Counted from the first letter of the stretch, positions 1 through 8,723 are shown. The stretch is 64,000 nt of DNA from Foliimonas ilicis (GCF_039939195.1 NZ_JBDUUH010000006.1:124001-188000); one strand, 5' to 3'. The notes: a model not told the origin generated them from the sequence alone. A program made the numbers and translations.

Positions 1-113
1 GACGCACCGGAGGTGGATGCTTTGCGAGCGCTTGGTCCGGAGATCGACCGGTCCCATCCCAACCGGCCTCGCATCGGCGAGACTCTCCTGACGGCGGCAC
101 TTCGCAAGCGCCA

Positions 114-317
114 TGGCAGAAAGGCACGGTCGAGAACACCAACAAGCGCGTCCGGCGTTACCTGCCACCGGAGACAGTCGTACTGGATGTGACCAATCAG
201 GAGATCCGTACCCTGTGTGACCGGCTCAACGACACGCCGCGCAAGTGCCTTGGGTTCCAGACGCCAAAGGAGATGTTCAGCCAGCACCTATTGGCTATGG
301 AAAGGCAAAACATGTAG
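114..317 (+). pseudogene. IS30-family transposase, C-terminal fragment
   Basis: The frame ending at the TAG at 315-317 reads WQKGTVENTN...RRYLP...LNDTPRKCLGFQTPKE, the characteristic C-terminal end of IS30-family DDE transposases, including the catalytic glutamate of the KGTVEN motif. Everything upstream of codon 114 is absent: the preceding bases (1-113) read open in a different frame with no resemblance to IS30, so a junction lies near 113. A second, complementary piece of a similar transposase (N-terminal and middle part) lies at 14458-15040, so one element may have been split by rearrangement. The fragment cannot be active. Confidence 0.8.
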
Positions 318-956
318 ATTTTCGGCCGGCGTTGCATTCAAGCTGGAACCAGCACAACCACACAACTTAGTCCTCCCAGCTCCATTCACCCGGCAACTGT
401 ACGTGATAATAAATTATCGGCAACCTTTTAAGGGATTGCCGACTGTGAGCGAAGATCATGCTTTCGCCCCCAGATCGGGAGGGAGCCATGGCGGTTCAAT
501 ATCTTTTTTCGCAGATAGGAATAAGCCAAGAGTGGATGCGATTAAATCCGCAATTAATCTGAGCTCACGGCCGGACGAGAATGACGAGCAACGCGTGAAG
601 CACGCGACAGATATTGTCGATCTGTCTGTAGCGAGCAAGGAAGAGCATAACCGGCTGGTCGCGGCACTCGCAACGGGCAGAGAGCAAGCGCTACAGAGAA
701 TCTCCCGTCGCTCAGATTACGAAATCTGCAAGCGAAACGTAAATCTGATCTCTTGGTCGCTCGATACGACAGTTAATTTACCTCCATGAGCGCGTTGAGC
801 GAATATTTCAACACACTCTTTAGAGATTTCCAATTAGCTAAAATATTCGTTTCGGATTCGCTCACCGCGCAACTTGGGCAGCTGCCTCTCCCTACACAAA
901 TTTCAAACGGTCTGATACGAGGAGTCTGAGACATTCGCCACGTGCCGCACTCTCCG
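318..956. other. Non-coding or decayed stretch
   Basis: No gene is convincingly supported here. A plus-strand frame stays open to about 789, but its first part is an out-of-frame reading of the IS30 remnant and the rest resembles no family I recognise. It has no clear ribosome-binding site of its own. Confidence 0.4.
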
Positions 957-1211
957 TCATGGGGCCTCGCCCTTAAAACGAACTCCGCGACCTCCGGTCG
1001 ATTCTTGGCCGTCCAGCAAATCAACCCCTGCGTCGGAAAACGCCTTGTGAATCTTCTCCAGTGTGTTGGGTCGCCCTCGAACAATCTTCTCATTCCACGC
1101 CTCAAAGTTTCTGATGGTGTAGATGTCGAGGTTTGCCGCAGTTGCTAGTTCCCACTGATTTAGACCGGCCAAAGCGCGGGCTGCTTTTATCTGATTTCCT
1201 GTAATGGACAT
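957..1211 (-). CDS. Small XRE-type helix-turn-helix regulator
   Basis: An 84-residue protein consisting almost only of a Cro/C1-type helix-turn-helix: ITGNQIKAARALAGLNQWEL begins the fold and a recognition-helix-like segment follows at about residues 20-40. The C-terminal tail (GVRFKGE) is typical of very short alphaproteobacterial XRE proteins that autoregulate or accompany mobile elements. The ATG at 1211 is chosen because GAGGGA lies just upstream; a longer open frame to 1241 lacks a better site. It stands alone, facing a terminator at 1320-1347 behind its promoter region. The target is unknown. Confidence 0.7.
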   Translation of the reverse strand: MSITGNQIKAARALAGLNQWELATAANLDIYTIRNFEAWNEKIVRGRPNTLEKIHKAFSDAGVDLLDGQESTGGRGVRFKGEAP

Positions 1212-1319
1212 AGATTGTCCCTCGAACAGAACCATCCGCACACGCGGCCGTTTTCACTCACGCTTCCTCATCCGAAAGGGGATGGCGGACTTTTTGCGTA
1301 TGCGAAACAAAATAGCATA

Positions 1320-1347
1320 AAAACCCGGCGGTTGCCCGACGGGTTTT
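1320..1347. terminator. Bidirectional rho-independent terminator
   Basis: A perfect 8-bp stem (AAAACCCG / CGGGTTTT) with a 12-nt loop. The A-rich 5' arm and T-rich 3' arm let it act on both strands. It lies between the XRE gene and the porin remnant and probably originally ended the latter, which is transcribed toward it. Confidence 0.75.
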
Positions 1348-1369
1348 CTTAAATCAACCTGTCGATTGA

Positions 1370-1640
1370 TTAGAATGAACACGGGAGGCAAAGAACGCCA
1401 CCGAACTGGCTTTCGTCTTTACCAACTGGTGTCAGATCGCTGCTGTTCCCGTAGATAAGTTCTGGCGTGATCTTTAAGCCAGGTACCAGCTCGTAAGCAA
1501 CATTGGCCGAAGCAGCCCAGATGTCGCCTTAGCCTTTTCGTCGATCTGGTACGACGCACCAGCCCCTGCGATCACCGTGTTGGGCGTATCGCGGCCCACC
1601 CGGCGATCAGGCTTTGTCGCAAACTTGCCGCTTTGACCAC
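1370..1640 (-). pseudogene. Outer-membrane porin (Porin_2-type), C-terminal remnant with frameshift
   Basis: Read on the minus strand, the segment ending at the TAA at 1370-1372 encodes WAASANVAYELVPGLKITPE...YGNSSD followed by a terminal Phe, the alternating beta-strand pattern and C-terminal phenylalanine of alphaproteobacterial porins. Upstream, the reading continues as VIAGAGASYQIDEKAKA in another frame; the two join at about 1520 if one base is restored. The N-terminal three quarters of a normal porin of over 300 residues are missing, and the left break abuts an IS6 relic. It is dead by both truncation and frameshift. Confidence 0.6.
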
Positions 1641-1689
1641 CAAGTTGATCGGATCCGGTATTCAGGCAGCGAGGATTCCAAACTGCTCG

Positions 1690-2065
1690 GCGAGCGATGG
1701 TGCCGGATTGTAGACGTACCACGCTTGTCGTTTGCGCATCGTGTGAACCATTTCGTCCCACTCAGGATCGTCGCGGCGTTGGCAGTTGATTTGACCCCAG
1801 CATGGAACGTACACGGTGCTCGATGCGGCTGTTCAGATATTGGCTTTGCCGGATGCGGATTGGCTTCAGTGATCGTCGTGATCGATTTCGCAGGTGGATT
1901 TCGCTATCACAGGCAATGATCGCCTCTGACTGGTTTGGCTACCGTCGATGACGAGGTGCTCCGGTCGGCTATGGCGCGAGAACGCCTCCCGGATAAAAAG
2001 CGCTTGGCAGCCAATAGATCGCGATGTTCGCTGAAGAAGAACTTGACCGTATCGCCCAAGCTGCG
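1690..2065 (-). pseudogene. IS6-family transposase relic
   Basis: The minus strand encodes, in shifting frames, pieces of an IS6-type DDE transposase: LGDTVKFFFSEHRDLLAAKR, then VIDGSQT (catalytic Asp region), then QYLNSRIEH (the motif that normally reads YLNNxIEQDHRR). Several frameshifts and a deletion of the HRR block inactivate it. A closely similar relic on the plus strand at about 60115-60480 has the same local order, so both derive from one IS type. It lies between the porin remnant and the ISNCY relic. Confidence 0.65.
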
Positions 2066-2570
2066 GGATCGACTGGTCAAGGCTGCGGCTTCGTGGCATC
2101 GATAGGATCGAGGCGGCCAACGCTTATGCATCAGAATTCATTGCAGATTTCAATTCCCGTTGTAAAAAACCGCCACGCAATCCGAAAGATATGCACCGCG
2201 CATTCGCCGATCATGAGAACCTTTACGGCGCCATGTGCGGAAGGAAGTCGCAGGCCCTGACGCTGCGCTACGACAAGGTGCTGTTCATTCTTAATCCCAC
2301 GGAAGTCGTTGAGAACAAGCGTTTGGACTACGTGCTGTCGATCGTCGCTGAACAGCAGCTTAACAAGAGCGGCCGTCGCCGCACTGGGTAGCCGGATCAT
2401 ATGTTTGGGATACCGGATTGCAGCGAGAGCAATGGTTATCAGAAGCGCGGTCGCAAACCCGGTCGGCGGACGGATTTCATGAACGATCCGGAAGCCATTG
2501 CCAAAAGGCAGAAGGCACTGGCGCGCATGGAGGCAGCGGAATGTTTGGTGCGGACATACTTTCAAAGCTA
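2066..2570 (+). pseudogene. ISNCY-type transposase relic
   Basis: The plus strand reads IEAANAYASEFIADFNSR, then PPRNPKDMHRAFADHENL, then LTLRYDKVLFILNPTEVVEN and finally a basic KRGRKPGRRTDF tail. These match the second half of ISNCY-family transposases (integrase-like core followed by a basic C-terminus). The N-terminal half and catalytic core are missing and at least two frame changes occur after about 2330. It is fused at its left to an IS6 relic on the opposite strand. Confidence 0.65.
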
Positions 2571-2853
2571 AGGCCGAAAGGTGCCCCTCACACGCCTGCG
2601 CTCCTCCCTCTTAAGCCGGCCCGAACGACTCCTGTTCTAACCCCACAATGACAATTTGCTTGCCTCCTATGCTGTCAGCACAAATCCCGAATGGGCCCGT
2701 GAGCGCAAGCCTTCGTCGCTTGGCTCGATGCCGTTTGGGTTTACGCCTACGCCGAACTCGACAGGTGCTTCCTGGTGAACGGGAGCAGCCTTCCGGTGAG
2801 GAATCACAGGTGAGTTGCGGGAATTCGAGTGGCTCAATTGAGGCTGGATTTCC

Positions 2854-2937
2854 CTAACTGATGATTATCACCAGGATTGCTGCCCCTAAAACGGTACCAA
2901 ACACTACGAGTGCAAAAATGCGTGCTTGTGGCGTCAT
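2854..2937 (-). CDS. Tiny single-span membrane protein (27 aa), tentative
   Basis: Minus-strand ATG at 2937 to TAG at 2854: a 27-residue peptide, basic near the start (MTPQARIF) and then one hydrophobic stretch rich in Val, Leu and Ile to the end. Its ATG overlaps the TGA of the small frame upstream (ATGA), the arrangement of translationally coupled genes. No family is recognised. It may be a genuine membrane micropeptide, or chance in a decayed region. Confidence 0.3.
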   Translation of the reverse strand: MTPQARIFALVVFGTVLGAAILVIIIS

Positions 2938-3029
2938 GGGTCAGTCAAGATCGCTTCGTACAGCACCGCGCCGGTTGCAAAGAGAACCAGTGTGGCAGTG
3001 ACGACGATGTAGATTTGACCATACGTCAT
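2934..3029 (-). CDS. Tiny single-span membrane protein (31 aa), tentative
   Basis: Minus-strand ATG at 3029 to TGA at 2934 encodes 31 residues with one likely transmembrane helix (IYIVVTATLVLFATGAVLY) and an acidic tail. An in-frame GTG at 3083 would add 18 residues. It is coupled by ATGA to the next tiny frame. I recognise no homologue; the hydrophobic periodicity and the overlap are the only evidence for coding. Confidence 0.3.
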   Translation of the reverse strand: MTYGQIYIVVTATLVLFATGAVLYEAILTDP

Positions 3030-3083
3030 GCGGTTGAAGTATCGCAGATGTTCAGCGTTTTCAATTAAAGAGAGTGCCTGCAC

Positions 3084-3496
3084 TGTTCACAAAAGAGGGA
3101 ACCGCGGGCAAGGGGACATTCCAGTGACCCAGTCGCTGGGAAACGACGACGCTGCGCTGTTGTTTGTGGGAGCGTCGCCCGTGCTGCGGTCTAATGCAAC
3201 ACGCGAATTTCTAAGTAGTTCCAATTACCGAGCAATGAAACTGATCAGTAGTTGCCTATGGGCTGGGAACAGCCTCTTCGAGCGCCGTCAATACCTTGGG
3301 CGTTACTCATGGAGCCGATGCAGGACGCTGCCGGAGATGCTTCGCTTCGATTAAAACCACGGGAAGCGAGGGGGCACACCCGTGGTTCCGTTGCTCGGCA
3401 GCAACTTCGCAGCGAGACGGGTTCTGGGGCGTCGCACACGCTGCGATCCACATGAACAGTAAAACCGCAAATTTGTTCCAATGAAAGCTTACGAAG
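3084..3496. other. Stretch without a recognisable gene
   Basis: Short frames run on both strands but none carries a recognisable motif or a convincing ribosome-binding site. I see no repeat, RNA gene or clear terminator here. Confidence 0.4.
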
Positions 3497-3712
3497 CTAT
3501 AAGTGGTCTGGGAGTGAATTCATGCCTTCAACCGCTCTGACACCTTTGCTGGTGATCGAGACCAGGCAGTCGCCGAGTTCATCTGGATCGGAGATCCGAA
3601 CGTAGCCCTTTTTGGCGAGGTCCTGAACAGGCCGATGATATTGTGGCAGTTTTTGTTCTGCCTGTTTAATCTTAAGCAAATAGAACAAATGCGTCCGTCG
3701 CAGCGGAGCCAT
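3497..3712 (-). CDS. Small winged-helix-like protein of unknown function
   Basis: A 71-residue protein. The ATG at 3712 is preceded at a good distance by GGGGGA, which decides it over an in-frame TTG 24 bases upstream. The middle (PVQDLAKKGYVRISDPDEL) followed by CLVSITSKGVRAVEGM looks like the recognition helix and wing of a MarR-like winged helix, so a small DNA-binding protein is plausible. A perfect palindrome at 3773-3790 in its upstream region could be its own operator. No partner gene is adjacent. The function is inferred from fold resemblance only. Confidence 0.5.
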   Translation of the reverse strand: MAPLRRTHLFYLLKIKQAEQKLPQYHRPVQDLAKKGYVRISDPDELGDCLVSITSKGVRAVEGMNSLPDHL

Positions 3713-3772
3713 GATATCCCCCAATAAGCAGCCCAAGCGACCCGCATTCTAAAGCGTTTAACCTGCCGCGTA

Positions 3773-3790
3773 ATCATTCATTTGAATGAT
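3773..3790. promoter_or_regulatory. Palindrome upstream of the small winged-helix gene
   Basis: ATCATTCA-TT-TGAATGAT is a perfect 8-bp inverted repeat with a 2-nt centre, 61 bases before the ATG at 3712. Further ATCATT half-sites follow at about 3830-3850. It is a candidate operator. Confidence 0.45.
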
Positions 3791-4473
3791 CCGGCTGTAT
3801 TTTACGCCTGTCTAAAATAGATGCAACCCAATCATTCCACCTTCAATCATCCGCCATCGCGGGATAGAACCAGGCATGTTCGACGCGAAATGAGTCGCGG
3901 CTATCCGATCGAGCGGCCAAGCACGGAATTGAGCCGGAAGCTCCGCTCGCGGTTGCTGAGATCGAGAGCGGCGGTAACGCTTTTGCCGTAGCCGAGAGCA
4001 AGCAGGACCGCTTAGGCGGAGGCTTGATCTTCTTTCCGGCTATCAACCCAAGCGGTTCTTTCGACGATCCATCTCGACAGGGCTGCAATATCGCCGGGGC
4101 GTTGGCTGGCAGATCCAATTGACGTCGAAGTGCAATTTTGTTCCCAAAGTCGAACTGCAGCAGCGTGGACGACCGCTTTCGTGGAGTGAAAAATGCCATC
4201 CTGTTGTTCAGGCGCGGGCCAGGGATGGCTTTGCAGGCATCACAGTCGCGAAACACTTGAGAAGGCAGACGCACATTTATCGGTTTTTGTTTGGAATCGA
4301 CGTTTACATTTACTCAGCGTAAGTTCCGGCCAAATTGAGAGTGCATATTAGCAAATCGTGGTATGAGTATTTTTCCCTAAATGGCTCAGATTTGGCACAA
4401 TCTTGCTTGATTGAAAGCATACGCGTTTAAGCCTGCAGCCGGCTAGGCTGTTGGAACCGACAAGAGAACTACC
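3791..4473. other. Decayed region without a supported gene
   Basis: A minus-strand frame is open from about 4274 to 3843, but its low-complexity composition and lack of motifs suggest decayed or non-coding DNA. The last 150 bases before 4474 are AT-richer and should hold the promoter of the XRE gene that follows. Confidence 0.35.
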
Positions 4474-4887
4474 GTGGAAAACAAAAAGAAGCCCGACCCG
4501 ACCGACATCCATGTAGGAAGTCGTATCCGGCTTCGGCGAAACATGATGGGTATGAGCCAGGAAAAACTTGGCGAACACCTCGGCATCACTTTTCAGCAGA
4601 TCCAGAAATACGAGAAGGGCACGAATCGCGTCGGCGCAAGCCGATTGCAGGCCATATCTTCGATTCTCGAAGCACCAGTCTCGTTCTTTTTCGAGGATGG
4701 GCCGGGCCAGGATGGCCAGCCGGCCCGTGGTCTTTCGGAGGATGGCTCCGGCAATTACGTCGTCGATTTCATGAGCAGCACCGAAGGGCTTCAGCTCAAT
4801 CGGGCATTCGTGAAGATATCGGACCCGAAAGTACGCAAAAAGATCCTGGACCTCGTCAAAACGCTTGGCGACGAGACCGAGGATTAG
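4474..4887 (+). CDS. PraR-like XRE transcriptional regulator
   Basis: A 137-residue protein with an N-terminal Cro/C1 helix-turn-helix at about residues 14-68 (GSRIRLRRNMMGMSQEKLGE, then ITFQQIQKYEKGTNRVGASR). A linker follows, then a C-terminal helix with the KISDPKVRKKILDLVKTL motif found in the PraR/Sma0222-type regulators of Rhizobiales. PraR proteins control quorum sensing, biofilm and adhesion genes in rhizobia and brucellae; whether this copy does so is inference. Translation starts at a GTG at 4474. It is followed immediately by an IS5-type element. Confidence 0.85.
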   Translation: MENKKKPDPTDIHVGSRIRLRRNMMGMSQEKLGEHLGITFQQIQKYEKGTNRVGASRLQAISSILEAPVSFFFEDGPGQDGQPARGLSEDGSGNYVVDFMSSTEGLQLNRAFVKISDPKVRKKILDLVKTLGDETED

Positions 4888-5008
4888 ATTTCCATCTGCC
4901 GATACGCACTCATCGTACGACAGGCGCGCCTTGACGGGAGACGAGGCGATGCTCATCGTCGTTCCTTTAAACAGGCAGGGTGACCCAGAAAACCTCTCAA
5001 TCAGAGCC

Positions 5009-6112
5009 TTGGTGCACGGATCATTTATTGGCAATGGTTTAGTCGAGCGGCGATTGAAATAGCCGGTTCGTCATCTACATGCCCTGCAAACATAATGCCT
5101 CCCGCCGCCATCGCTTCGGCAAGATAAAGTTCCAGGTAACGAACCGGCGGGAATATGAGGCAGGCCTTCGCCAACGAGGAAGCCTGACGCTCTGGCTCAC
5201 GCCGGAAGCCTTGGCGTTTTGGCGAGCACCGAAGCGGACGACCCGCGGCGGCCAGCCGCGCTACTCCGATGTGGCGATTGAAACTGCTCTGACGCTGGGT
5301 CTGGTGTTCGGCCTGCGGCTGCGTCAGACGGAGGGTTTACTGGCATCGGTGCTGCAGTTGATGGGACTGGATCTCGCCGTCCCCGATCATACGGCGCAGA
5401 GCCGTCGGGCAAGTGTCTCGCGATTGCCTGACAGACGCCAAGGTCGCCGGTTTCCAGGGGACCCGTACATGTCCTCATCGACAGCACCGGGCTCGAAATC
5501 TATGGTGCCGGGTAATGGATGGAAGAGAAGCACGGCGCCAGATCGCGGCGAAGCTGGCGAAAGCTGCATCTGGCGCTGGATGCCGACAGCGGTGAATCAT
5601 TGCTCACGTCATGACCGATCAGGACACTGGAGATCCTCGCAGGTGGAGCCGCTGCTCGACCAGATCGATGTGCCGATCGGCCAGTCCACAGCGGATGGCG
5701 CCTATGACGTCGAGCCAACCCACAAGGTCGCCACCAGCCATAGCGGCAGCGCAACAATCGTCATACCGCCGCGTGCAAACGCAATCGAGCGGGCAGGTAC
5801 TGGACCTCCCCGCCAGCGGGACGGACATATCGCGGAGATCAACACAGACGGCCGGATGAAATGGCAGGCTGCGACCAGCTACGGCAAGCGCTCGCTCGTT
5901 GAGATCGCAATCGGCCGCTACAAGTCCATCATCGGTCACCGACTGCGGGCAAAATCGTTCCGGAGCCAGCAGACGGAAGTCGCCATTGGTTGTGCCGTCC
6001 TCAATGGCATGTTGGCATGCGCGCACCCGAAGTCTGTCCGCTACAAGGCAGCCACAGGATAGCCAACGGCATCAAAGATTGAAATCCGTCCGCACCCCGA
6101 TCAATGCACCAA
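5009..6112 (+). mobile_element. IS5-family insertion sequence (degraded copy)
   Basis: The element is bounded by imperfect inverted repeats: TTGGTGCACGGATCATT at the left (about 5009-5025) and GATCAATGCACCAA at the right (about 6099-6112). The length of about 1.1 kb fits IS5-group elements. The same left end recurs at about 9494, in front of a truncated second copy. I see no clear target duplication, so the flanks may have rearranged since insertion. The element separates the PraR-like gene from a nitrilase remnant. Confidence 0.7.
5079..6062 (+). pseudogene. IS5-family transposase, internally frameshifted
   Basis: The N-terminal part (KIKFQVTNRREYE...RGSLTLWLTPEA) and the C-terminal part (QVEPLLDQIDVPIGQ...TADGAYD...IPPRANA...KRSLVEIAIGRYKSIIGHRL) are clearly IS5-group transposase, with the DGAYD aspartate and the ExxxxRYK region visible. 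Between about residues 105 and 195 the reading changes frame, turning the expected LIDST catalytic block into unrelated sequence, and then returns. The reading frame is open across 327 codons by chance, but the protein would lack one DDE residue, so it is treated as inactive. Confidence 0.75.
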
Positions 6113-6218
6113 GACCGTTCAGAGATGCTTTGAAAAATGACTTCACCTTACAAACCTCATATCCTAACCGTCGCTTGCCTTCCGAGCGGTCGTCTAAATC
6201 CTCACAGGACAGACTGTT

Positions 6219-6293
6219 ATGGCTAATTTGATCAAAGCTGCTGTCGTCCAGGCCACTTCTGTCTTGTTCAACACACCGAAAACCATGTTGTGA
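6219..6293 (+). pseudogene. Nitrilase, 5'-end remnant
   Basis: An ATG at 6219 opens MANLIKAAVVQATSVLFNT and stops after 24 codons at a TGA. The string is the typical first beta-strand of nitrilases (LIKAAVVQA.PVLFD). The rest of a nitrilase of about 340 residues, with the Glu-Lys-Cys triad, is absent; the following bases lead into the MscS gene on the other strand. It lies about 100 bases beyond the right end of the IS5 element. Confidence 0.6.
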
Positions 6294-6432
6294 TGATGCT
6301 CTACAGTTTCGACGCAAGCTAAGTTGGCCTGCAACTACAAGTCTCGTGCCGCTGATCACCGGTTAACGGGAACGAGTGGCTGTACGTCTCTGCTGCTTCC
6401 GGTCGTCCGGTGACGGGCCCCTTGATGCCAGA

Positions 6433-7341
6433 TTAGGCCTCACCCGGGCCATCGTCCGTCGGTGTCACGAGCTTGACCCGGCTGTATGGCGGGGGCAGTC
6501 CGCGTTCACGGATTGCAGCATCGACAGCGACGAGCATCACGTCCCGGCAATCGACATTATCCACGAAGCTCGGCACCCAGTAGCGGACGGCGTATCTCAC
6601 CCCTTCGGTATCGTAGGAGAGGGCGCGCACATCGGGCTTCGGCGATTTCATGATGATTACGTTCGACACGGCCGCCGCCTCCAGCAACTCCTTGCCCTGG
6701 CTGACCGGAATGTCGTGACCGAGGACAATCTCCAGGCTGGCGCGATAATGCCTTCGCGGTGCGCTGTAGTTGGTCATCCTCTGGCGTGAAATCTCGCTGT
6801 TGGGCAGGATCATGTAGGTATCGTTGAGTGTCAGCAGCCGCGTGGTCCGCCACCCGATTTCGATAACGCGGCCGCGGATGGCTCCGTCGATCTCGATCCA
6901 GTCGCCGATCCTGAAGGGCGCTTCCAGGCCAAGTGCAATACCTGAAAGGACGTCCGCGAGCACATTGCGGATAGCGAATCCGATAACGGCGATGATCAAA
7001 CCCGAGCTCGCCAGTGCCCCGCCCGCCGACTGGCCCAGCAGCATTGCCACGGTCGCAACCGTCGCGGCCAGAAACAGTGCGGCGCCGACGAGCTCTCCGA
7101 GCAGCTTCGGCACCTTGCGGCGGCCGTTTCCGGTTCTCTGCAGAGCTGCGCCGATCATCCGTGCAAGCAGCCAGGCACTGGAATACCAGACGGCCGCCGT
7201 GCTTAGCTGCCGAACAGCGTTCCGGTCTGCTTCCGGTGCGAAGTGCTGAAAGGCCGTTTCGTGGAAGACATAGGCCGCCACGGAAAAGCCGAAGAGAAGG
7301 GCCGGCCAGAAGAAGCGAAGGATTGATGTTCGATCTGTCAA
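6433..7341 (-). CDS. MscS-family mechanosensitive channel
   Basis: A 302-residue inner-membrane protein of the small-conductance mechanosensitive channel family, which opens under membrane tension to release solutes on hypo-osmotic shock. Two or three N-terminal membrane helices precede the pore-lining segment (residues about 105-140: GALASSGLIIAVIGFAIRNV). The beta domain follows (FRIGDWIEIDGAIRGRVIEI, then RTTRLLTLNDTYMILPNSEI), then a mixed C-terminal domain. The start is a TTG at 7341 because AGGAG lies 7 bases upstream; the longer open frame to 7422 has no such site. A PtsN-like gene follows upstream on the same strand. Confidence 0.85.
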   Translation of the reverse strand: MTDRTSILRFFWPALLFGFSVAAYVFHETAFQHFAPEADRNAVRQLSTAAVWYSSAWLLARMIGAALQRTGNGRRKVPKLLGELVGAALFLAATVATVAMLLGQSAGGALASSGLIIAVIGFAIRNVLADVLSGIALGLEAPFRIGDWIEIDGAIRGRVIEIGWRTTRLLTLNDTYMILPNSEISRQRMTNYSAPRRHYRASLEIVLGHDIPVSQGKELLEAAAVSNVIIMKSPKPDVRALSYDTEGVRYAVRYWVPSFVDNVDCRDVMLVAVDAAIRERGLPPPYSRVKLVTPTDDGPGEA

Positions 7342-7498
7342 CTGTATTCTCCTGTAAACTCCGGTCTCCAACACGAAGGCCGCATTGCCGGCAGGCACGG
7401 CAAGCCTGCTTTTCCTTTGCAAGCGTGCGACAAAAGGGGGACGGGCTACCTGCGCGCTTCTATCGATCGTTCGGAAGAGAATCCGCCGTCCCGGGCGC

Positions 7499-8005
7499 TC
7501 AGCCCGGCATCTCCATTGCGGACACTGCTTCAGCCGAGTGCTGGTTCGTATCGGCTTGCGCCCTGAAGAGGATCAATCTGCGGATGAGATCGGGGTCAGC
7601 CGACTTGCGAACCAGCCGAAGCGTCGCGGGATCCCGGAGGATGCGACTGACCGAGGACGACATCTCGACAAACTTCCGGGCCTGGCCTTCCGGCCAGATC
7701 AGCGCGAGCACCACGTCCACGTCCTCGCCGTCGGGCGCGTCGAAATCGACCGGACTCGACAGGCCGATGAGGGCACATGCAGGGCGACGGCAATGCGGCG
7801 TCATCGCATGCGGCATCGCGACTCCCTGCCCGAGAGCGGTGGAGCCCAGCTTCTCCCGATCGGCTAGGGCGGACCTGGCCTGCTCGTAGCTCATACGAGC
7901 TTTCTCCGCGAGCCGATCGGCCGCGAGCGCGATGACGGCGTCCTTGTGCGGCAACACGGCGCCAAGGGAAATATCTGCCTCGAGAAAGAGCTTCAGACTA
8001 TCCAC
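7499..8005 (-). CDS. PTS IIA domain protein (PtsN/EIIA-Ntr-like)
   Basis: A 168-residue fructose/mannitol-type phosphotransferase IIA domain. The phosphoacceptor histidine sits in GVAMPHAMTP at about residue 65, as in PtsN; the preceding ALADREKLGSTALGQ is the usual lead-in. Stand-alone IIA-Ntr proteins act as regulators of nitrogen, potassium and stress responses, not in sugar uptake. A GTG at 8005 is preferred because GGAGGT lies directly before it, although an ATG at 8017 overlaps this site. The canonical ptsN usually follows rpoN, so this is probably a second paralogue. It sits between the MscS gene and a small basic protein gene. Confidence 0.8.
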   Translation of the reverse strand: MDSLKLFLEADISLGAVLPHKDAVIALAADRLAEKARMSYEQARSALADREKLGSTALGQGVAMPHAMTPHCRRPACALIGLSSPVDFDAPDGEDVDVVLALIWPEGQARKFVEMSSSVSRILRDPATLRLVRKSADPDLIRRLILFRAQADTNQHSAEAVSAMEMPG

Positions 8006-8096
8006 TTTCACCTCCATGAGAGCTTGCAGTAGACTGCAATCCAAACCACAACCACGCGGTGCGGCGAGCCGGTGGCCCATCACACCGCACCGGCGA

Positions 8097-8219
8097 CTAC
8101 TTCTTCCTGCTCGGCATTACGGGCTTGGCGCTCAAGGAAGAGATCGAAGTTGCCTCGACTTGCCTTTCCTTGATCTTCTTCGGCTTGCGAGCTTCACGGT
8201 TGCCATTTTTTTTGGCCAT
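8097..8219 (-). CDS. Small highly basic protein (40 aa)
   Basis: A 40-residue lysine-rich protein starting MAKKNGNREARKPKKIKE and ending PVMPSRKK. Similar tiny basic proteins (MAKK.G.REAKKPKK) are widespread in Rhizobiales and annotated as hypothetical. The ATG at 8219 has AGGAGC at a proper distance, supporting translation. Its charge suggests nucleic-acid or ribosome binding, but no function can be assigned. Confidence 0.65.
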   Translation of the reverse strand: MAKKNGNREARKPKKIKERQVEATSISSLSAKPVMPSRKK

Positions 8220-8558
8220 GTCAGGCGCTCCTGACTGTCCTTCAACATTAGCAATCGCCGTACGGAAGCGTCCGGGCGATCGACGTATCGGGAAAGTTGA
8301 CAAGATGGAGGGGAGCGTTCCCTGGCCCGGTTCCGCAAACGCGGAAGCCCGAGCCAGGGCTAGCGGCCAATGAGCGGGCGTAGCCTGGTCTGATTGCAGA
8401 TGGAATGCGGACGCGTGTTCATGACGTGTATATCGGCCGCCGCGCCATAAAAGTCAAATAACTGAAAAAAAAGAAAAAATCGGCCTCAGCGAACCACCAC
8501 CACCCTTGAATCGCCGCTTTCAATGGCTAGATTGGGAGCATGTGCATGGAAGCGTTCA
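8220..8558. other. Intergenic stretch
   Basis: No gene is supported. It contains an A-rich run at about 8460-8480 and the promoter region of the small basic protein at its left end. Confidence 0.4.
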
Positions 8559-8723
8559 TCAGGACGTCGAGGCTGGCCGGGGAAGCACGTTCTTCATCCC
8601 GGAGCGGCACGCCATCGACCTTTGAACGCCGCACATAACCCTCGCTCCGGGACCTGCCTCGACAATGCGGTTCATTTGGCGACGCGGGAGCGTCGCCTCT
8701 GATGGAGCGTATTCGTGAGACAT
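8559..8723 (-). CDS. Possible small protein (54 aa)
   Basis: An ATG at 8723 has a strong GGAGG about 6 bases upstream and opens 54 codons (MSHEYAPSEATLPRRQMNRI...). Composition is unremarkable and I recognise no family. A neighbouring frame carries a plausible alternative C-terminus, so a frameshift is possible. The ribosome-binding site is the main evidence. It diverges from the Nudix gene across a perfect hairpin. Confidence 0.35.
   Translation of the reverse strand: MSHEYAPSEATLPRRQMNRIVEAGPGARVMCGVQRSMACRSGMKNVLPRPASTS

Noticed and set aside
217..789. A 190-codon plus-strand frame at the left end
   Set aside because: Its first third is an out-of-frame reading of the IS30 transposase remnant and the rest shows no recognisable domain.
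3843..4274. A 143-codon minus-strand frame
   Set aside because: Serine- and alanine-rich with no motif, no ribosome-binding site, and located in a decayed region.
4348..5034. Minus-strand frame of 228 codons with an AAAGGA site before MSIASSPVKARLS
   Set aside because: Although the start looks translatable, after about 22 codons it is entirely antisense to the PraR-like gene, whose protein is clearly conserved. At most a few bases of a lost gene remain.
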